Of a DNA stretch of 64,000 nt, positions 1-8,948 are shown in pieces (positions within the stretch are counted from its first letter, which is position 1; each line of letters opens with the position of its first letter). The notes below the pieces were generated by a model. That model had not been told where the DNA came from and ran no database searches. It saw only the letters and a program-made list of their open reading frames with translations. Location of the stretch: positions 62,001-126,000 of the forward strand of contig NZ_FMZC01000008.1 of NCBI RefSeq assembly GCF_900102625.1. Reading direction: 5' to 3'. Source of the DNA: Paracidovorax valerianellae. Its GTDB lineage: Bacteria; Pseudomonadota; Gammaproteobacteria; Burkholderiales; Burkholderiaceae_C. A program made the position numbers and the translations under genes.

Positions 1-426
1 TCGCGGATCTACGTGACCTATGCCCAGCAGGACAGCAACCGCCGCAACGCCGTGGCCGGCGCCGGCTTGGGTGCGCTGAACGCCTTCAACACCGATGGCA
101 CGCTGGCCCAGCGCATCGTCGCGCCCGGCGCCCAGCTCAACGCGCCCTGGGGCATCGCCCAGGCCCCTGGCGATTTCTCCGGCGCCAGCAGCCGCCTGAT
201 CATCGCCAATGAAGGCGACGGCACGCTGCAGGCGTTCGACCCTGCAACGGGCGAATGGAAAGGCCCATTGGCACAGAAGGACGGAACGGCACTGCAGGTG
301 GACGGCGTGCGCGGCATCGCGTTCGGCAACGGCCTGAATCAGCAACCGCTGAACACGCTGTTCTACGTGGCGGGTCCTAACAAGGGCGTGAACGGCGCGT
401 ACGGCCGGGTCGACATCCAGCCTTGA
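1..426 (+). CDS. C-terminal part of a TIGR03118-type secreted protein (partial)
   Basis: The frame is open at the left window edge, so only about 141 C-terminal residues are visible, ending RVDIQP. The segments LNAPWGIAQAP, SRLIIANEGDGTLQAFDP and VRGIAFGNG look like blades of a beta-propeller and match my recollection of the TIGR03118 family, whose biochemical role is not established. A GC-rich hairpin follows ten bases after the stop codon, which suggests the transcript ends here. The expected signal peptide would lie outside the window. The family assignment rests on recognised motif pattern only. Confidence 0.65.
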   Translation, partial: SRIYVTYAQQDSNRRNAVAGAGLGALNAFNTDGTLAQRIVAPGAQLNAPWGIAQAPGDFSGASSRLIIANEGDGTLQAFDPATGEWKGPLAQKDGTALQVDGVRGIAFGNGLNQQPLNTLFYVAGPNKGVNGAYGRVDIQP

Positions 427-436
427 CCGAAAGGGC

Positions 437-469
437 CCCGCCCGCAACGGGATCGCCGTTGCGGGCGGG
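437..469 (+). terminator. GC-rich hairpin after the TIGR03118-type gene
   Basis: A perfect 14-bp stem (437-450 with 456-469) encloses a 5-base loop. There is no clear T-run after it, so it may be a weak terminator or a transcript-end stabiliser. It sits between two converging genes. Confidence 0.55.
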
Positions 470-540
470 CTTGTGAAGACGGCACGCAGCGTGCCGATCA
501 GCACCCCCGCTCCCACGTTCAGGGCGGGGCCTGGGACCGG

Positions 541-1029
541 TCAGCCGAACAGTGCCCGGTCCAGACGGCGGTATTTTTCATCGCCCACGAGTTCGCGGAT
601 CTTCGGGGCCAGCACCACCAGGTCGTCGAAGCTCTGCGCCCCCTCCACCGCCAGATTCAAACGGAATCCGCGCAGGCCCAGGCTCGCGGTGATTTCCGTG
701 GCGATGGGATAGGCGGCCTGGTAACGCTCGGTGGGCGACAGGCCCGAATTGGCCGGCAGGCCTGCAGCACCTTCGCCAGCGCCAGATGAACCCTGCGCCA
801 CGGCACCCGAGAGGTCGGGCGCAGTGCCATCGGGCAACGCCAGCAGGCCCTGCCCGACCATCGCCTGCACGTCGTCCAGAGTGATTCCCATCACGGCGGT
901 GGCCGACAGCACCTGTGCCAGCGTGCGCTTGCCGTCGAAGAGGATGAAGGCCGAACGCTGCCGGGACGTGAGCGTCCCATGGCGGTCTTTGAGGGCCAGA
1001 TGGCCTGCAGGTGTCTTGACGAGTAGCAC
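541..1029 (-). CDS. Conserved hypothetical protein, 162 aa
   Basis: I do not recognise a named function. The likely start is the GTG at 1029 because an AGGGGGA ribosome-binding site lies just upstream; an open frame continues to 1098 but its extra residues are proline-rich and look like leader sequence. The N-terminal third (residues about 1-65) is predicted helical and contains RQRSAFILFDGKRTLAQVL, resembling a small helical or winged-helix module. A glycine/alanine-rich linker separates it from a C-terminal helical segment ending in DEKYRRLDRALFG. There are no membrane segments or signal peptide, so it is probably cytoplasmic. It follows the symporter by 145 bases on the same strand and may be transcribed separately. 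Confidence 0.6.
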   Translation of the reverse strand: MLLVKTPAGHLALKDRHGTLTSRQRSAFILFDGKRTLAQVLSATAVMGITLDDVQAMVGQGLLALPDGTAPDLSGAVAQGSSGAGEGAAGLPANSGLSPTERYQAAYPIATEITASLGLRGFRLNLAVEGAQSFDDLVVLAPKIRELVGDEKYRRLDRALFG

Positions 1030-1174
1030 GGTTCCCCCTGATGGTCTCGGCGGCGGTTGGGGGCATGCGCCCGGGCCGATGTCAGCGCAGCGTCGCACGC
1101 AGTGGCGGCTTTGTGAATCCGGGTTTATCCATAACCCTTCGCCGGCCCGCCAATGCCTTCGGTGTGCGGCGAAA

Positions 1175-3280
1175 TCACAGCCCTGGCGAATGCGATGGCA
1201 CTGCTGGTGCAGGGCCTGCCGTGCGCGTGAACAGGCTCACCAGCCATGCCGCCACCAGCCCCACCGGCACGCCGAACACGCCCGCCGAGATCGGCTGGAT
1301 GCCGAACCACAGCCCGTTGGCCAGCAGCGCCGCCGGCACCACAGCCCGCACCGCCTCCACGTGCGAGAGCAGGTAGTACACCGTCACGCCCAGCCCGCTC
1401 AGCATGCCCGCCACCGCACCCTGCCGCGTGGCGCCTCGCCAGAAGATGCCCAGCACCATCGCAGGCACGAAAGCAGAAGCTGCCAGCGAGAACGACGCCG
1501 ACACCATGGGCAGGATTTCCGATCGCTTGAGCGCCGCCACGAACGCGGCGAACAGCGCGACGGCCAGCAGTGCGAACTTGGACAGAATCACCCGCTGCTC
1601 GGGCGAGGCCTTGCGGCCGCTTTCCTGAAAGTACAGGTCGCGCACCAGCGCATTGCTGATGGTGAGCAGCAGCCCGTCGGCCGTGGAAAGCGCTGCCGCA
1701 AGCCCCCCGGCCGCCACCAGCCCCGAGATCACATAGGGCAGCCCGCCGAGTTCGGGCGTGGCCAGCATGATCAGGTCGGCCCCGAACCGGATCTCGCCGA
1801 ACTGCACGATGCCGTCGCGGTTCACGTCCTCCACCGACAGCAGCGCCGTGTCCACCCGCGCCCACTGCCCGATCCAGTTGGGCAAGGCATCGAACGGGCT
1901 GCCGACCAGGTTGCTCATGACCTCGAACTTCACCAGCACCGCCAGCGCCGGCGCGCTGAGGTAGAGCAGCGCGATGAAAAACAGCGACCACGCCACGGAC
2001 GACCGCGCCGCGGCCACTGAGGGCACGGTGTAGTAGCGCGTGAGCAGGTGCGGCAGCCCCGCCGTGCCCACCATGAGGCAGAACATCAGCGCGAGAAAGT
2101 TGCGCCGCGTGTCTTCGTACGCCCGCTGCGCCTCGGGCGAGCCCTGGGGGTCTCCCCCATAGGGCTGGCTGTGCGGCGGCAGGCCGCCCAGCGGGCGGGC
2201 GCGCTCGTCGCTTTCGCGCATCTCGCGGCTCCAGCGCTCGCGGGCCGCCTCTTCGTCGCGCGGCATGGTGGCCAGCTCGCGGCTGGCCGCCACGATCAGG
2301 CCGACATCGGCGTTCTGGTCGCGCAACTGGCGGATGCGCTGGCGCGCCGCTTCGCGCTCGTGCTCCAGCGCCGCACCCACGTCCTGCAGGCGGGCTTGCA
2401 GGTCCTTGGCGCGGGCCTGGTAGGCGGCCAGCACCTGGCGCTCGGCGGGGTCTTCCAGCAGCCTGGCTTCCATGCTGGCGATCTTGCCGATCTGGGTGCC
2501 GTACACCAGCGGTGCCAAGGGATTGCCCAACTGCTTGTAGGCCAGCCACGAGACGGGAATCAGGAACGCCAGCAGCACCATCACGTACTGCGCCACCTGC
2601 GTCCAGGTGATGGCACGCATGCCGCCCAGAAAGGAGCACAGCAGCACGCCGCCCAGGCCCAGCATGATGCCGATCTCGAACTGCACGCCCGTGAGGCGCG
2701 AGGCGATCAGGCCCACACCATAGATCTGCGCCACCACATAGGTGAACGAGCACAGCACCGCAGCGAGCGCCGCGATCACGCGCGGCCAGCGCCCGCCGAA
2801 CCGCACCTGGAAGAACTCCGGGATGGTGTAGAGGTTCATGGCCCGCAGGTGCGGGGCGATGAGCAGCGCCACGAGGCAGAACCCGCCCGTCCAGCCGAGC
2901 AGGTAGGCCAGCCCGCCGGCCTGCCCCGGCACGCCCGAGAACCCCTGCAGATAGAGCGCGCCCGACAGGCTGATGAACGACGCCGCGCTCATCCAGTCGG
3001 CGGCCGCCGCCATGCCGTTGTACACGGGCGGAATGCGCCGCCCGGCGACGTAGTACTCGTCGGCATCGGTGGTGCGCCCATACACGCCGATGGCCGCATA
3101 GACCATGACGGACAGGAACAGAAAGATAGGCCCGATCCAGTGCCGCGACAGACCACGCTGCTCGGCCCAGGCCATGATGGCCAGGAACGCGATCACCCCG
3201 GCCACGTAGAGCCCAAGAATGCGGCGCAGCCGCCGGCCGTAGGCAGCCTGCGACGCCGAGGCCCCGGAGCGGTCAGCCAC
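1175..3280 (-). CDS. Sodium:solute symporter large subunit, VC_2705 subfamily
   Basis: This is a 701-residue integral membrane protein of the SSS family, related to acetate/proline symporters, and is expected to couple sodium entry to uptake of a small organic solute. Around 12 or more hydrophobic helices are visible, with the family core DEYYVAGRRIPPVYNGMA near residues 74-91. Its GTG start overlaps the DUF4212 gene by 8 bases, and the two form the known large/small subunit pair. An unusual feature is a long hydrophilic, charged, coiled-coil-like insert at roughly residues 265-390 between two membrane helices. The substrate cannot be read from sequence; acetate or another monocarboxylate is a guess. 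The preceding gene ppsA fits a gluconeogenic role for imported C2/C3 acids. Confidence 0.88.
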   Translation of the reverse strand: MADRSGASASQAAYGRRLRRILGLYVAGVIAFLAIMAWAEQRGLSRHWIGPIFLFLSVMVYAAIGVYGRTTDADEYYVAGRRIPPVYNGMAAAADWMSAASFISLSGALYLQGFSGVPGQAGGLAYLLGWTGGFCLVALLIAPHLRAMNLYTIPEFFQVRFGGRWPRVIAALAAVLCSFTYVVAQIYGVGLIASRLTGVQFEIGIMLGLGGVLLCSFLGGMRAITWTQVAQYVMVLLAFLIPVSWLAYKQLGNPLAPLVYGTQIGKIASMEARLLEDPAERQVLAAYQARAKDLQARLQDVGAALEHEREAARQRIRQLRDQNADVGLIVAASRELATMPRDEEAARERWSREMRESDERARPLGGLPPHSQPYGGDPQGSPEAQRAYEDTRRNFLALMFCLMVGTAGLPHLLTRYYTVPSVAAARSSVAWSLFFIALLYLSAPALAVLVKFEVMSNLVGSPFDALPNWIGQWARVDTALLSVEDVNRDGIVQFGEIRFGADLIMLATPELGGLPYVISGLVAAGGLAAALSTADGLLLTISNALVRDLYFQESGRKASPEQRVILSKFALLAVALFAAFVAALKRSEILPMVSASFSLAASAFVPAMVLGIFWRGATRQGAVAGMLSGLGVTVYYLLSHVEAVRAVVPAALLANGLWFGIQPISAGVFGVPVGLVAAWLVSLFTRTAGPAPAVPSHSPGL

Positions 3281-3665
3281 GCCTGTCGGCTCCGTGGGCC
3301 GCCGAGGATGTGTTCAAGGCGGTGAGCGCATCGGCATCGGGATTGAAACCGGCACCGGGATCGGCCACCGTTGCCGCATGGGCGTTGGCCGCATCCTGCC
3401 GCTCGAAGTGGTTCATCGCCGCGCAGTAGATCGCCACGATGCCGATGAACACCAGCACCGCGCCCTGCGACGCGATCCAGTACCCCAGCGGCCAGTCGCC
3501 GACCATGACCTGCAGGTCACGGGCGAAATAACAGGCCCCGAAGGACACCGCCGCCCACACCAGCAGCAGGCCCGCCTTCAGCCAGAGGTGGCGGGCGTCG
3601 TGCAGATCGGGCGGAAACAGATGCCCGGCCCCTTGCTCCTCGGTCGCCGGTGGGCGCGTGGGCAT
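3273..3665 (-). CDS. DUF4212 small subunit of the sodium:solute symporter
   Basis: The 130-residue protein has two clear hydrophobic helices (around residues 30-48 and 65-85) connected by the motif DLQVMVGDWPLGYWIASQG. This is the pattern of the DUF4212 family, which is found beside VC_2705-type symporters and is regarded as their small subunit in the inner membrane. Translation of the large subunit is probably coupled, since the two frames overlap by 8 bases. The gene starts 19 bases after the ppsA stop codon, so ppsA, this gene and the symporter probably share a transcript. The C-terminal 45 residues are hydrophilic and alanine-rich, unlike the core. Confidence 0.85.
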   Translation of the reverse strand: MPTRPPATEEQGAGHLFPPDLHDARHLWLKAGLLLVWAAVSFGACYFARDLQVMVGDWPLGYWIASQGAVLVFIGIVAIYCAAMNHFERQDAANAHAATVADPGAGFNPDADALTALNTSSAAHGADRRG

Positions 3666-3684
3666 GGTGGCCGGACCGGGGCCG

Positions 3685-6075
3685 TCAGCGGGCCAGTTGC
3701 TGCCAGGTGGCGATCACGCTGTCGGGGTTGAGCGAGATCGACGAGATGCCTTCCTTGGCCAGCCACTCGGCGAAGTCCGGGTGGTCGCTGGGGCCCTGGC
3801 CGCAGATGCCCACGTACTTGCCCTGCGCCTTGCAGGCCGCGATGGCGCGCGAGAGCAGCGCCAGCACGGCGGGGTCGCGTTCGTCGAAGTCCTGCGCGAG
3901 CAGTTCGAGACCCGAATCGCGGTCCAGACCCAGGGTGAGCTGAGTCAGGTCGTTGGAGCCGACCGAGAAGCCGTCGAAATACTGCAAAAACTCGTCGGCC
4001 AGCACGGCGTTGCTGGGCACCTCGCACATCATGATGACCTTGAGGTCGTCCTTGCCGCGCTGCAGGCCATGCTTGGCCAGCAACTGGGTGACCTTGTCGG
4101 CCTGGCCCAGCGTGCGCACGAAGGGCACCATCACCTGCACATTGGTAAGGCCCATCTCGCCGCGCACGCGCTTGATGGCGTCGCACTCCATCGCGAAGGC
4201 CTCGCCGAAGTCGGCGCTGATGTAGCGCGCCGCGCCGCGGAAACCCAGCATCGGGTTTTCTTCTTCGGGCTCGTAGCGGCTGCCGCCGATGAGCTTGCGG
4301 TACTCGTTGCTCTTGAAGTCCGACAGGCGCACGATCACCGGCTTTGGCCAGAAGGCCGCGGCGATGGTGGCCACGCCTTCGGCGACCTTGTCCACGTAGA
4401 ACGCACGGGGCGAGGCATGGCCGCGCGCCACCGATTCGACGGCCTTCTTCAGGTCGGCATCGACGGCGGGGTAGTCCAGGATGGCCTTGGGGTGCACGCC
4501 GATGTTGTTGTTGATGATGAACTCCAGCCGGGCCAGGCCCACGCCGTCATTGGGCAACTGGCAGAAGTCGAAGGCCAATTGCGGGTTGCCCACGTTCATC
4601 ATGATCTTGGTGCTGATCTTGGGCATTTCGCCGCGCTGCACTTCGGTCACTTCGGTTTCCAGCAGGCCGTCGTAGATCTTGCCGGTGTCGCCCTCGGCGC
4701 AGCTCACGGTCACCAGGGTGCCGTCTTTCAGCAGGCTGGTGGCATCGCCGCAGCCCACCACGGCCGGAATGCCAAGTTCACGCGCGATGATGGCCGCGTG
4801 GCAGGTGCGTCCGCCGCGGTTGGTGACGATGGCGCTGGCGCGCTTCATCACGGGCTCCCAGTTGGGGTCGGTCATGTCGGTCACCAGCACGTCGCCGGGC
4901 TGGACCTTGTCCATCTCGGCAATGTCGTTCACCAGGCGCACGGGGCCCGTACCGATCTTCTGGCCGATGGCGCGGCCCTCGGCCAGCACGGTGCCCGTGC
5001 CTTTGAGCTTGAAGCGCTGCTCGGCCTGGCCCTTGGACTGGCTCTTCACCGTCTCGGGGCGAGCCTGCAGGATGTAGAGCAGGCCGTCGGTGCCGTCCCT
5101 GCCCCACTCGATGTCCATGGGGCGGCCGTAATGCTGCTCGATCACCAGCGCGTAGTGGGCGAGTTGCTCCACGTCGGCATCGGAGAGCGAGAAGCGGTTG
5201 CGCTGCTCGGTCGCCACGTCCACCGTCTTGACGAGCTTGCCCGTGGCAGCCTTTTCCTCGGCCGAGGCGAACACCATCTGCACCAGCTTGGAGCCCAGGT
5301 TGCGGCGGATTACGGCCTTGTTGCCGGCCTGCAGCATGGGCTTGTGCACGTAGAACTCGTCGGGGTTCACGGCGCCCTGCACCACCGTCTCGCCCAGGCC
5401 GTAGCTGCTGGTGATGAAAACCACCTGGTCAAAGCCGGACTCGGTATCGATGGTGAACATCACGCCGGCCGCGCCGAGGTCGGAGCGCACCATGCGCTGA
5501 ACGCCGGCCGACAGGGCGACCACGTCGTGCGCGAAGCCCTTGTGCACGCGGTAGCTGATGGCGCGGTCGTTGTACAGGGAGGCGAACACCTCCTTCATCT
5601 TGTGCAGCACGTCGTCGATGCCGACCACGTTGAGGAAGGTTTCCTGCTGGCCGGCAAACGAGGCGTCGGGCAGGTCTTCCGCCGTGGCGGACGAACGCAC
5701 GGCGAAGCTGGCTTGGGGATTGCCTTCGGACAGTGTGGCGAAGGCTTCAGCGATGGCCTGCTGCAGGTCTGCCGGGAAAGGCTGGGCCTCGACCATGGCG
5801 CGGATTTCGGCACCGGCGGCGGCCAGGGCGCGCACGTCTTCGGTATCGAGCGCGGCCAGGCGCTTGCTGATTTTGTCCGCCAGTCCGTCATGCGCCAGGA
5901 ACTGCCGGAAGGCGTGCGCCGTGGTGGCGAAGCCCGTGGGAACGCGAACGCCCTGGGGCAGTTGGGAGATCATCTCGCCGAGGGAGGCGTTCTTGCCGCC
6001 TACCGACTCGACATCGGTCATTCTCAGGTTTTCAAACGGAACGACCAGGGCGGTCGCGTTGAAGAGTGCAGACAT
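3685..6075 (-). CDS. ppsA: Phosphoenolpyruvate synthase
   Basis: The enzyme converts pyruvate, ATP and water to phosphoenolpyruvate, AMP and phosphate, the entry step of gluconeogenesis from C3 acids. The 796-residue length is typical. The N-terminal ATP-binding domain contains [20 protein letters not shown] (about 123-142). The swivelling domain carries the phospho-accepting histidine in [14 protein letters not shown] (His about 426). The C-terminal barrel contains [17 protein letters not shown] and the cysteine motif [11 protein letters not shown]. The start at 6075 is chosen because [12 protein letters not shown] matches family N-termini and GGAG lies upstream; the open frame extends further but is not homologous. 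It is divergent from its regulator ppsR. Confidence 0.97.
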   Translation of the reverse strand: MSALFNATALVVPFENLRMTDVESVGGKNASLGEMISQLPQGVRVPTGFATTAHAFRQFLAHDGLADKISKRLAALDTEDVRALAAAGAEIRAMVEAQPFPADLQQAIAEAFATLSEGNPQASFAVRSSATAEDLPDASFAGQQETFLNVVGIDDVLHKMKEVFASLYNDRAISYRVHKGFAHDVVALSAGVQRMVRSDLGAAGVMFTIDTESGFDQVVFITSSYGLGETVVQGAVNPDEFYVHKPMLQAGNKAVIRRNLGSKLVQMVFASAEEKAATGKLVKTVDVATEQRNRFSLSDADVEQLAHYALVIEQHYGRPMDIEWGRDGTDGLLYILQARPETVKSQSKGQAEQRFKLKGTGTVLAEGRAIGQKIGTGPVRLVNDIAEMDKVQPGDVLVTDMTDPNWEPVMKRASAIVTNRGGRTCHAAIIARELGIPAVVGCGDATSLLKDGTLVTVSCAEGDTGKIYDGLLETEVTEVQRGEMPKISTKIMMNVGNPQLAFDFCQLPNDGVGLARLEFIINNNIGVHPKAILDYPAVDADLKKAVESVARGHASPRAFYVDKVAEGVATIAAAFWPKPVIVRLSDFKSNEYRKLIGGSRYEPEEENPMLGFRGAARYISADFGEAFAMECDAIKRVRGEMGLTNVQVMVPFVRTLGQADKVTQLLAKHGLQRGKDDLKVIMMCEVPSNAVLADEFLQYFDGFSVGSNDLTQLTLGLDRDSGLELLAQDFDERDPAVLALLSRAIAACKAQGKYVGICGQGPSDHPDFAEWLAKEGISSISLNPDSVIATWQQLAR

Positions 6076-6297
6076 GGGATAGCTCCAGAAGTTGAAACTG
6101 GGTCTGCGCCTGCGCTCCAGAAGAGCAATCGCGGGCGAGCGCCCATGCACGGCGTTTGGCTTGGTTGTTGTGGTTGTGGGCCGCCGGGGGTGTGCATGGT
6201 GGGAATTTGGATAATGGGCGCCATTGTAGGCTCGCCCTGCGCGGCCGCGCTGGCAGCCGGCTGACGGCCTTCTTCCACTTTTCGGAAACCCCTGCCC

Positions 6298-7119
6298 ATG
6301 CACACGCGCACCGTTTTCTTCATCTCCGACGGCACCGGCATCACGGCTGAAACCTTCGGCAACGCCATCCTGGCCCAGTTCGACATGAAGCCGCGCCACG
6401 TGCGCCTGCCCTTCATCGACACCGAGGACAAAGCCCACCAGGCCGTGCGCCAGATCAACCACACGGCCGAGGTCGAGGGGAAAAAACCCATCGTCTTCAC
6501 CACGCTGGTAAACATGGGCGTGCTGCGCGTGATCCAGGAAGGCTGCAAGGGCATGCTGCTGGACATGTTCGGCACCTTCATCCGCCCGCTGGAGACCGAA
6601 CTGGGCACCAAATCGCACCACCGGGTGGGCCGTTTTTCGGACGTGAGCCTGAGCAAGGAATACACCGACCGCATCGAGGCGATCAACTTCAGCCTGGACC
6701 ACGACGACGGCCAGAGCCACCGCGACCTGGCCGGCGCGGACGTGATCCTGGTGGGCGTGTCGCGCAGCGGCAAGACGCCGACCAGCCTGTACCTGGCCAT
6801 GCAATGCGGCTTGAAAGTGGCCAACTACCCGTTGATCCCCGAAGACTTCGAACGGCGCCAGCTGCCCCCTGCACTGGAGCCGCACCGCAAGAAGATCTTC
6901 GGACTGACCATCCAGCCCGAGCGGCTCTCGCAGATCCGCAACGAGCGGCGCCCCAATTCCAAGTACGCCGCGCTGGACAACTGCCGCAATGAGGTGTCCG
7001 AGGCCGAGGCGATGATGCGGCGTGCGGGCATCCGCTGGCTGTCCACGACCACCAAGAGCATCGAAGAGATCGCCACCACGATCCTGCAAGAGGTGCGGCC
7101 GGAGCGGCTGGTTTATTAA
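6298..7119 (+). CDS. ppsR: PEP synthase regulatory kinase/pyrophosphorylase (DUF299)
   Basis: This 273-residue enzyme inactivates PEP synthase by ADP-dependent phosphorylation of a threonine next to its catalytic histidine and reactivates it by phosphate-dependent removal. The N-terminus [20 protein letters not shown] and the P-loop GVSRSGKT at about 153-160 are diagnostic of the family. It is transcribed divergently from its target ppsA with 222 bases between them, a common arrangement in Burkholderiales. The product is cytoplasmic. No unusual residues were seen. Confidence 0.95.
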   Translation: MHTRTVFFISDGTGITAETFGNAILAQFDMKPRHVRLPFIDTEDKAHQAVRQINHTAEVEGKKPIVFTTLVNMGVLRVIQEGCKGMLLDMFGTFIRPLETELGTKSHHRVGRFSDVSLSKEYTDRIEAINFSLDHDDGQSHRDLAGADVILVGVSRSGKTPTSLYLAMQCGLKVANYPLIPEDFERRQLPPALEPHRKKIFGLTIQPERLSQIRNERRPNSKYAALDNCRNEVSEAEAMMRRAGIRWLSTTTKSIEEIATTILQEVRPERLVY

Positions 7120-7244
7120 TTGAAAAGCCCCGCCGAACGCCATATTCGACTGGGCCAACAATAGCGTCCCGTTATTATTCGCCGATCATCCGCCGCAGTT
7201 TTTATGAAACTGCCGCGTGACTGGCTTATAAAAAAGGGAGAGCC

Positions 7245-7901
7245 ATGGCTGATATCGAGTGCCGCACATCAAATAATTCCCCCACCTGGGGTCTGATTGA
7301 TCTATTCGCATGGAAACTGATTCCGGACCGCATCGGTGGTGGGCGGCAATACATTCAGAATTTCAAGGACGCCTGGGTTCGCCACAACAAGCAAAATATT
7401 TTGGAAGCCGCCACGAAACATCGGCTCCCGGCCCCATTGCTGGCTGGCGTCTGCTGGATCGAAGTGGGCGGCGATCCCAATTTCATAGATCGCATTGCCT
7501 TTGAAGTCCGTTCGTTTGATTGGAGCGGACCTCCGGCCATCGATAAGTTGGCGATCACACGCCATCCCAACAAAACATCATTTGGCTCGGTCAGCATTCA
7601 AATCCGCACGGCTGGCGAGACGATGGGAATTCCGGCTTCCGATATGTCAGTTACCCAATCCAGGGGCTTGGCGAATTGCCTCCAACGGGATGTTTTCAAT
7701 ATCGACGTCGTGGCGCAGCACTTGAGGCAACTGGCCGATCATGACCAATACGCCTTTCCCCTGGATATGGAACAGGTCCGCGTCATCGGAGCTCGCTACA
7801 ACAGAGGCATGGGCTTATCTCTCGAACAGATAAAACAAAACACCAGTTACGGAAATTTCATCGTCAATTTCTGGCCTCGATTCAGCAGCCTGATGGAATG
7901 A
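7245..7901 (+). CDS. Lysozyme-like protein, possible peptidoglycan-degrading effector
   Basis: I do not recognise a named family for this 218-residue protein, but three motifs fit the lysozyme/soluble transglycosylase fold in the right order. These are a candidate catalytic glutamate in LLAGVCWIEVGGDP (Glu73), FGSVSIQI at 113-120 (like the usual G-x-x-Q-I element), and ARYNRGMG at 183-190 (like the usual A-Y-N-x-G element). No signal peptide is visible, so export would need another system or lysis. The start has a GGGAG site four to eight bases upstream. Base composition is lower in GC than the flanks. Its stop overlaps the start of a small membrane protein gene by four bases, which suggests a toxin/immunity or endolysin/holin-like pair. 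No phage or type VI secretion genes are nearby. Confidence 0.6.
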   Translation: MADIECRTSNNSPTWGLIDLFAWKLIPDRIGGGRQYIQNFKDAWVRHNKQNILEAATKHRLPAPLLAGVCWIEVGGDPNFIDRIAFEVRSFDWSGPPAIDKLAITRHPNKTSFGSVSIQIRTAGETMGIPASDMSVTQSRGLANCLQRDVFNIDVVAQHLRQLADHDQYAFPLDMEQVRVIGARYNRGMGLSLEQIKQNTSYGNFIVNFWPRFSSLME

Positions 7902-8212
7902 GCGGTTCACCAATCATGAATAAATTATTTCGCATCGCTATTCACGCAGGGTCCATCTTCGGCTTGTTGGTGATGGCGCTACTACCTGGGGACAAATATG
8001 GTTTCATGCAGGAAATGGACCCCTCAATTCCCGCCAATGCCATCGAAAATGGAACAGGCAATTCCACGGTAGCCGCCAGCGCGATTTTTGCTCTCGTTGC
8101 CATTGCGCAGATAGCTATAGCGGTCAAATCGTCCAAGCCGAGCGGCCGTGTTCTGCCCGCGGTACTCATTCTTCTCGGCCTTGCACTCCTGGCGCTCAAG
8201 ATCCTCGGATGA
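7898..8212 (+). CDS. Small membrane protein coupled to the lysozyme-like gene
   Basis: The 104-residue product has three hydrophobic stretches, around residues 10-30, 57-75 and 84-102, with a short hydrophilic loop (residues about 32-55) between the first two. It starts in an ATGA overlap with the preceding stop codon, so translation is likely coupled. An alternative start is the ATG at 7916, giving MNKLFRIAIH. Possible roles are immunity to the lysozyme-like protein, acting in the inner membrane or periplasm, or a holin-like role. The second is less likely because holins usually precede endolysins. I recognise no named family, and the function is inferred only from coupling and topology. Confidence 0.6.
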   Translation: MSGSPIMNKLFRIAIHAGSIFGLLVMALLPGDKYGFMQEMDPSIPANAIENGTGNSTVAASAIFALVAIAQIAIAVKSSKPSGRVLPAVLILLGLALLALKILG

Positions 8213-8320
8213 GTTGAATGAGGCTGTAGCCCGCTTTAAACAGTCGCACCAGCCCCTCCATGCGACGCATCCACTACTGTGGAATGGATGGAATATCTCC
8301 TGCGGCATCCAACACCCAGG

Positions 8321-8662
8321 TCACTGCACCGCCTCTGGCGCCGTGTGCCAAAGGGATTCAGGACGAGGCTTGATGTCACGGTTCTCCGCTGTCGTCGCAT
8401 GCCGTTCCGCTTTCGGCGCCCAGTGCGTCTGCAGCCCACGCAGCATCGTGCGGAAGTGCTCCGTGAGCCCAGGCATCTGCGAAAGCGCCTGCAGATTCAC
8501 GATGATCTTGCGCGCCATGGCATCGCGGTAGGGCGCCTCGGCCGTGTGCGCGTGGCCCGTCATGAGCGCCATCGTGCTGGCCAGCAGCGCCTCGGTGCAA
8601 GGCAGGCGGTATTCCTCGTCGCTATGGGTTTCGGCGTCGGGGCGGGATGTGTCGGCAGCCAT
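8321..8662 (-). CDS. Hypothetical protein, 113 aa
   Basis: I do not recognise this protein. It is soluble, with an acidic N-terminus, then a helical core containing YRDAMARKIIVNLQALSQMPGLTEHF, then a basic tail. A strong AAGGAGG ribosome-binding site lies seven bases before the ATG at 8662, which is the main reason to accept it as a gene. It converges with the small membrane protein gene and is divergent from the interrupted GAF gene. Confidence 0.6.
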   Translation of the reverse strand: MAADTSRPDAETHSDEEYRLPCTEALLASTMALMTGHAHTAEAPYRDAMARKIIVNLQALSQMPGLTEHFRTMLRGLQTHWAPKAERHATTAENRDIKPRPESLWHTAPEAVQ

Positions 8663-8882
8663 GGGTCAACCTCCTTCGGATTGCGAGAGACCAGGCTGGC
8701 ATCGAACACGCCGCATGCCCTGGAGCAGCAGCCGCTCAGTCCGCGACTGCCACACGACGAGCGCGCGGAGGCGGGTACGCCATGCGAAATCACGCAGGCC
8801 TGGATCGGAAAGAAACGAAAGGGCTGGCTCGTCGCGCCGGACCCGGTGGGGCTGGCGCATAGCTGGCTAAAGGCGCAGTATA

Positions 8883-8897
8883 TGAGAACAATTCTCA
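8883..8897. promoter_or_regulatory. Fur-box-like palindrome
   Basis: The 15-base element TGAGAACAATTCTCA is a perfect 6-bp inverted repeat and matches 11 of 14 defined positions of the 7-1-7 Fur consensus TGATAAT-N-ATTATCA. It lies about 50 bases before the ATG of the interrupted GAF gene and 220 bases from the divergent 113-aa gene. Its right half, ATTCTCA, is identical to that of the Fur-like site at 19862-19879. The rest of the 286 bases between 8663 and 8948 shows no further feature. Confidence 0.45.
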
Positions 8898-8948
8898 AGC
8901 AGGCCGTGTCGATCCAACGCCTTCGGTCGAGCACTTAGACTGGCGCCC

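Noticed and set aside
1125-2753. 542-residue frame in the same strand as the symporter
   Set aside because: An alternative frame of the symporter gene with arginine/glycine-rich composition and no motif.
3658-6264. 868-residue open frame antisense to ppsA
   Set aside because: It is a mirror of the GC-rich codons of ppsA with His/Gly/Ala-rich low-complexity composition and no recognisable domain.
8663-8940. Minus-strand frame of about 124 codons upstream of the 113-aa gene
   Set aside because: No ribosome-binding site, unusual Cys/Ser/Arg composition and overlap with the Fur-like site; treated as non-coding.
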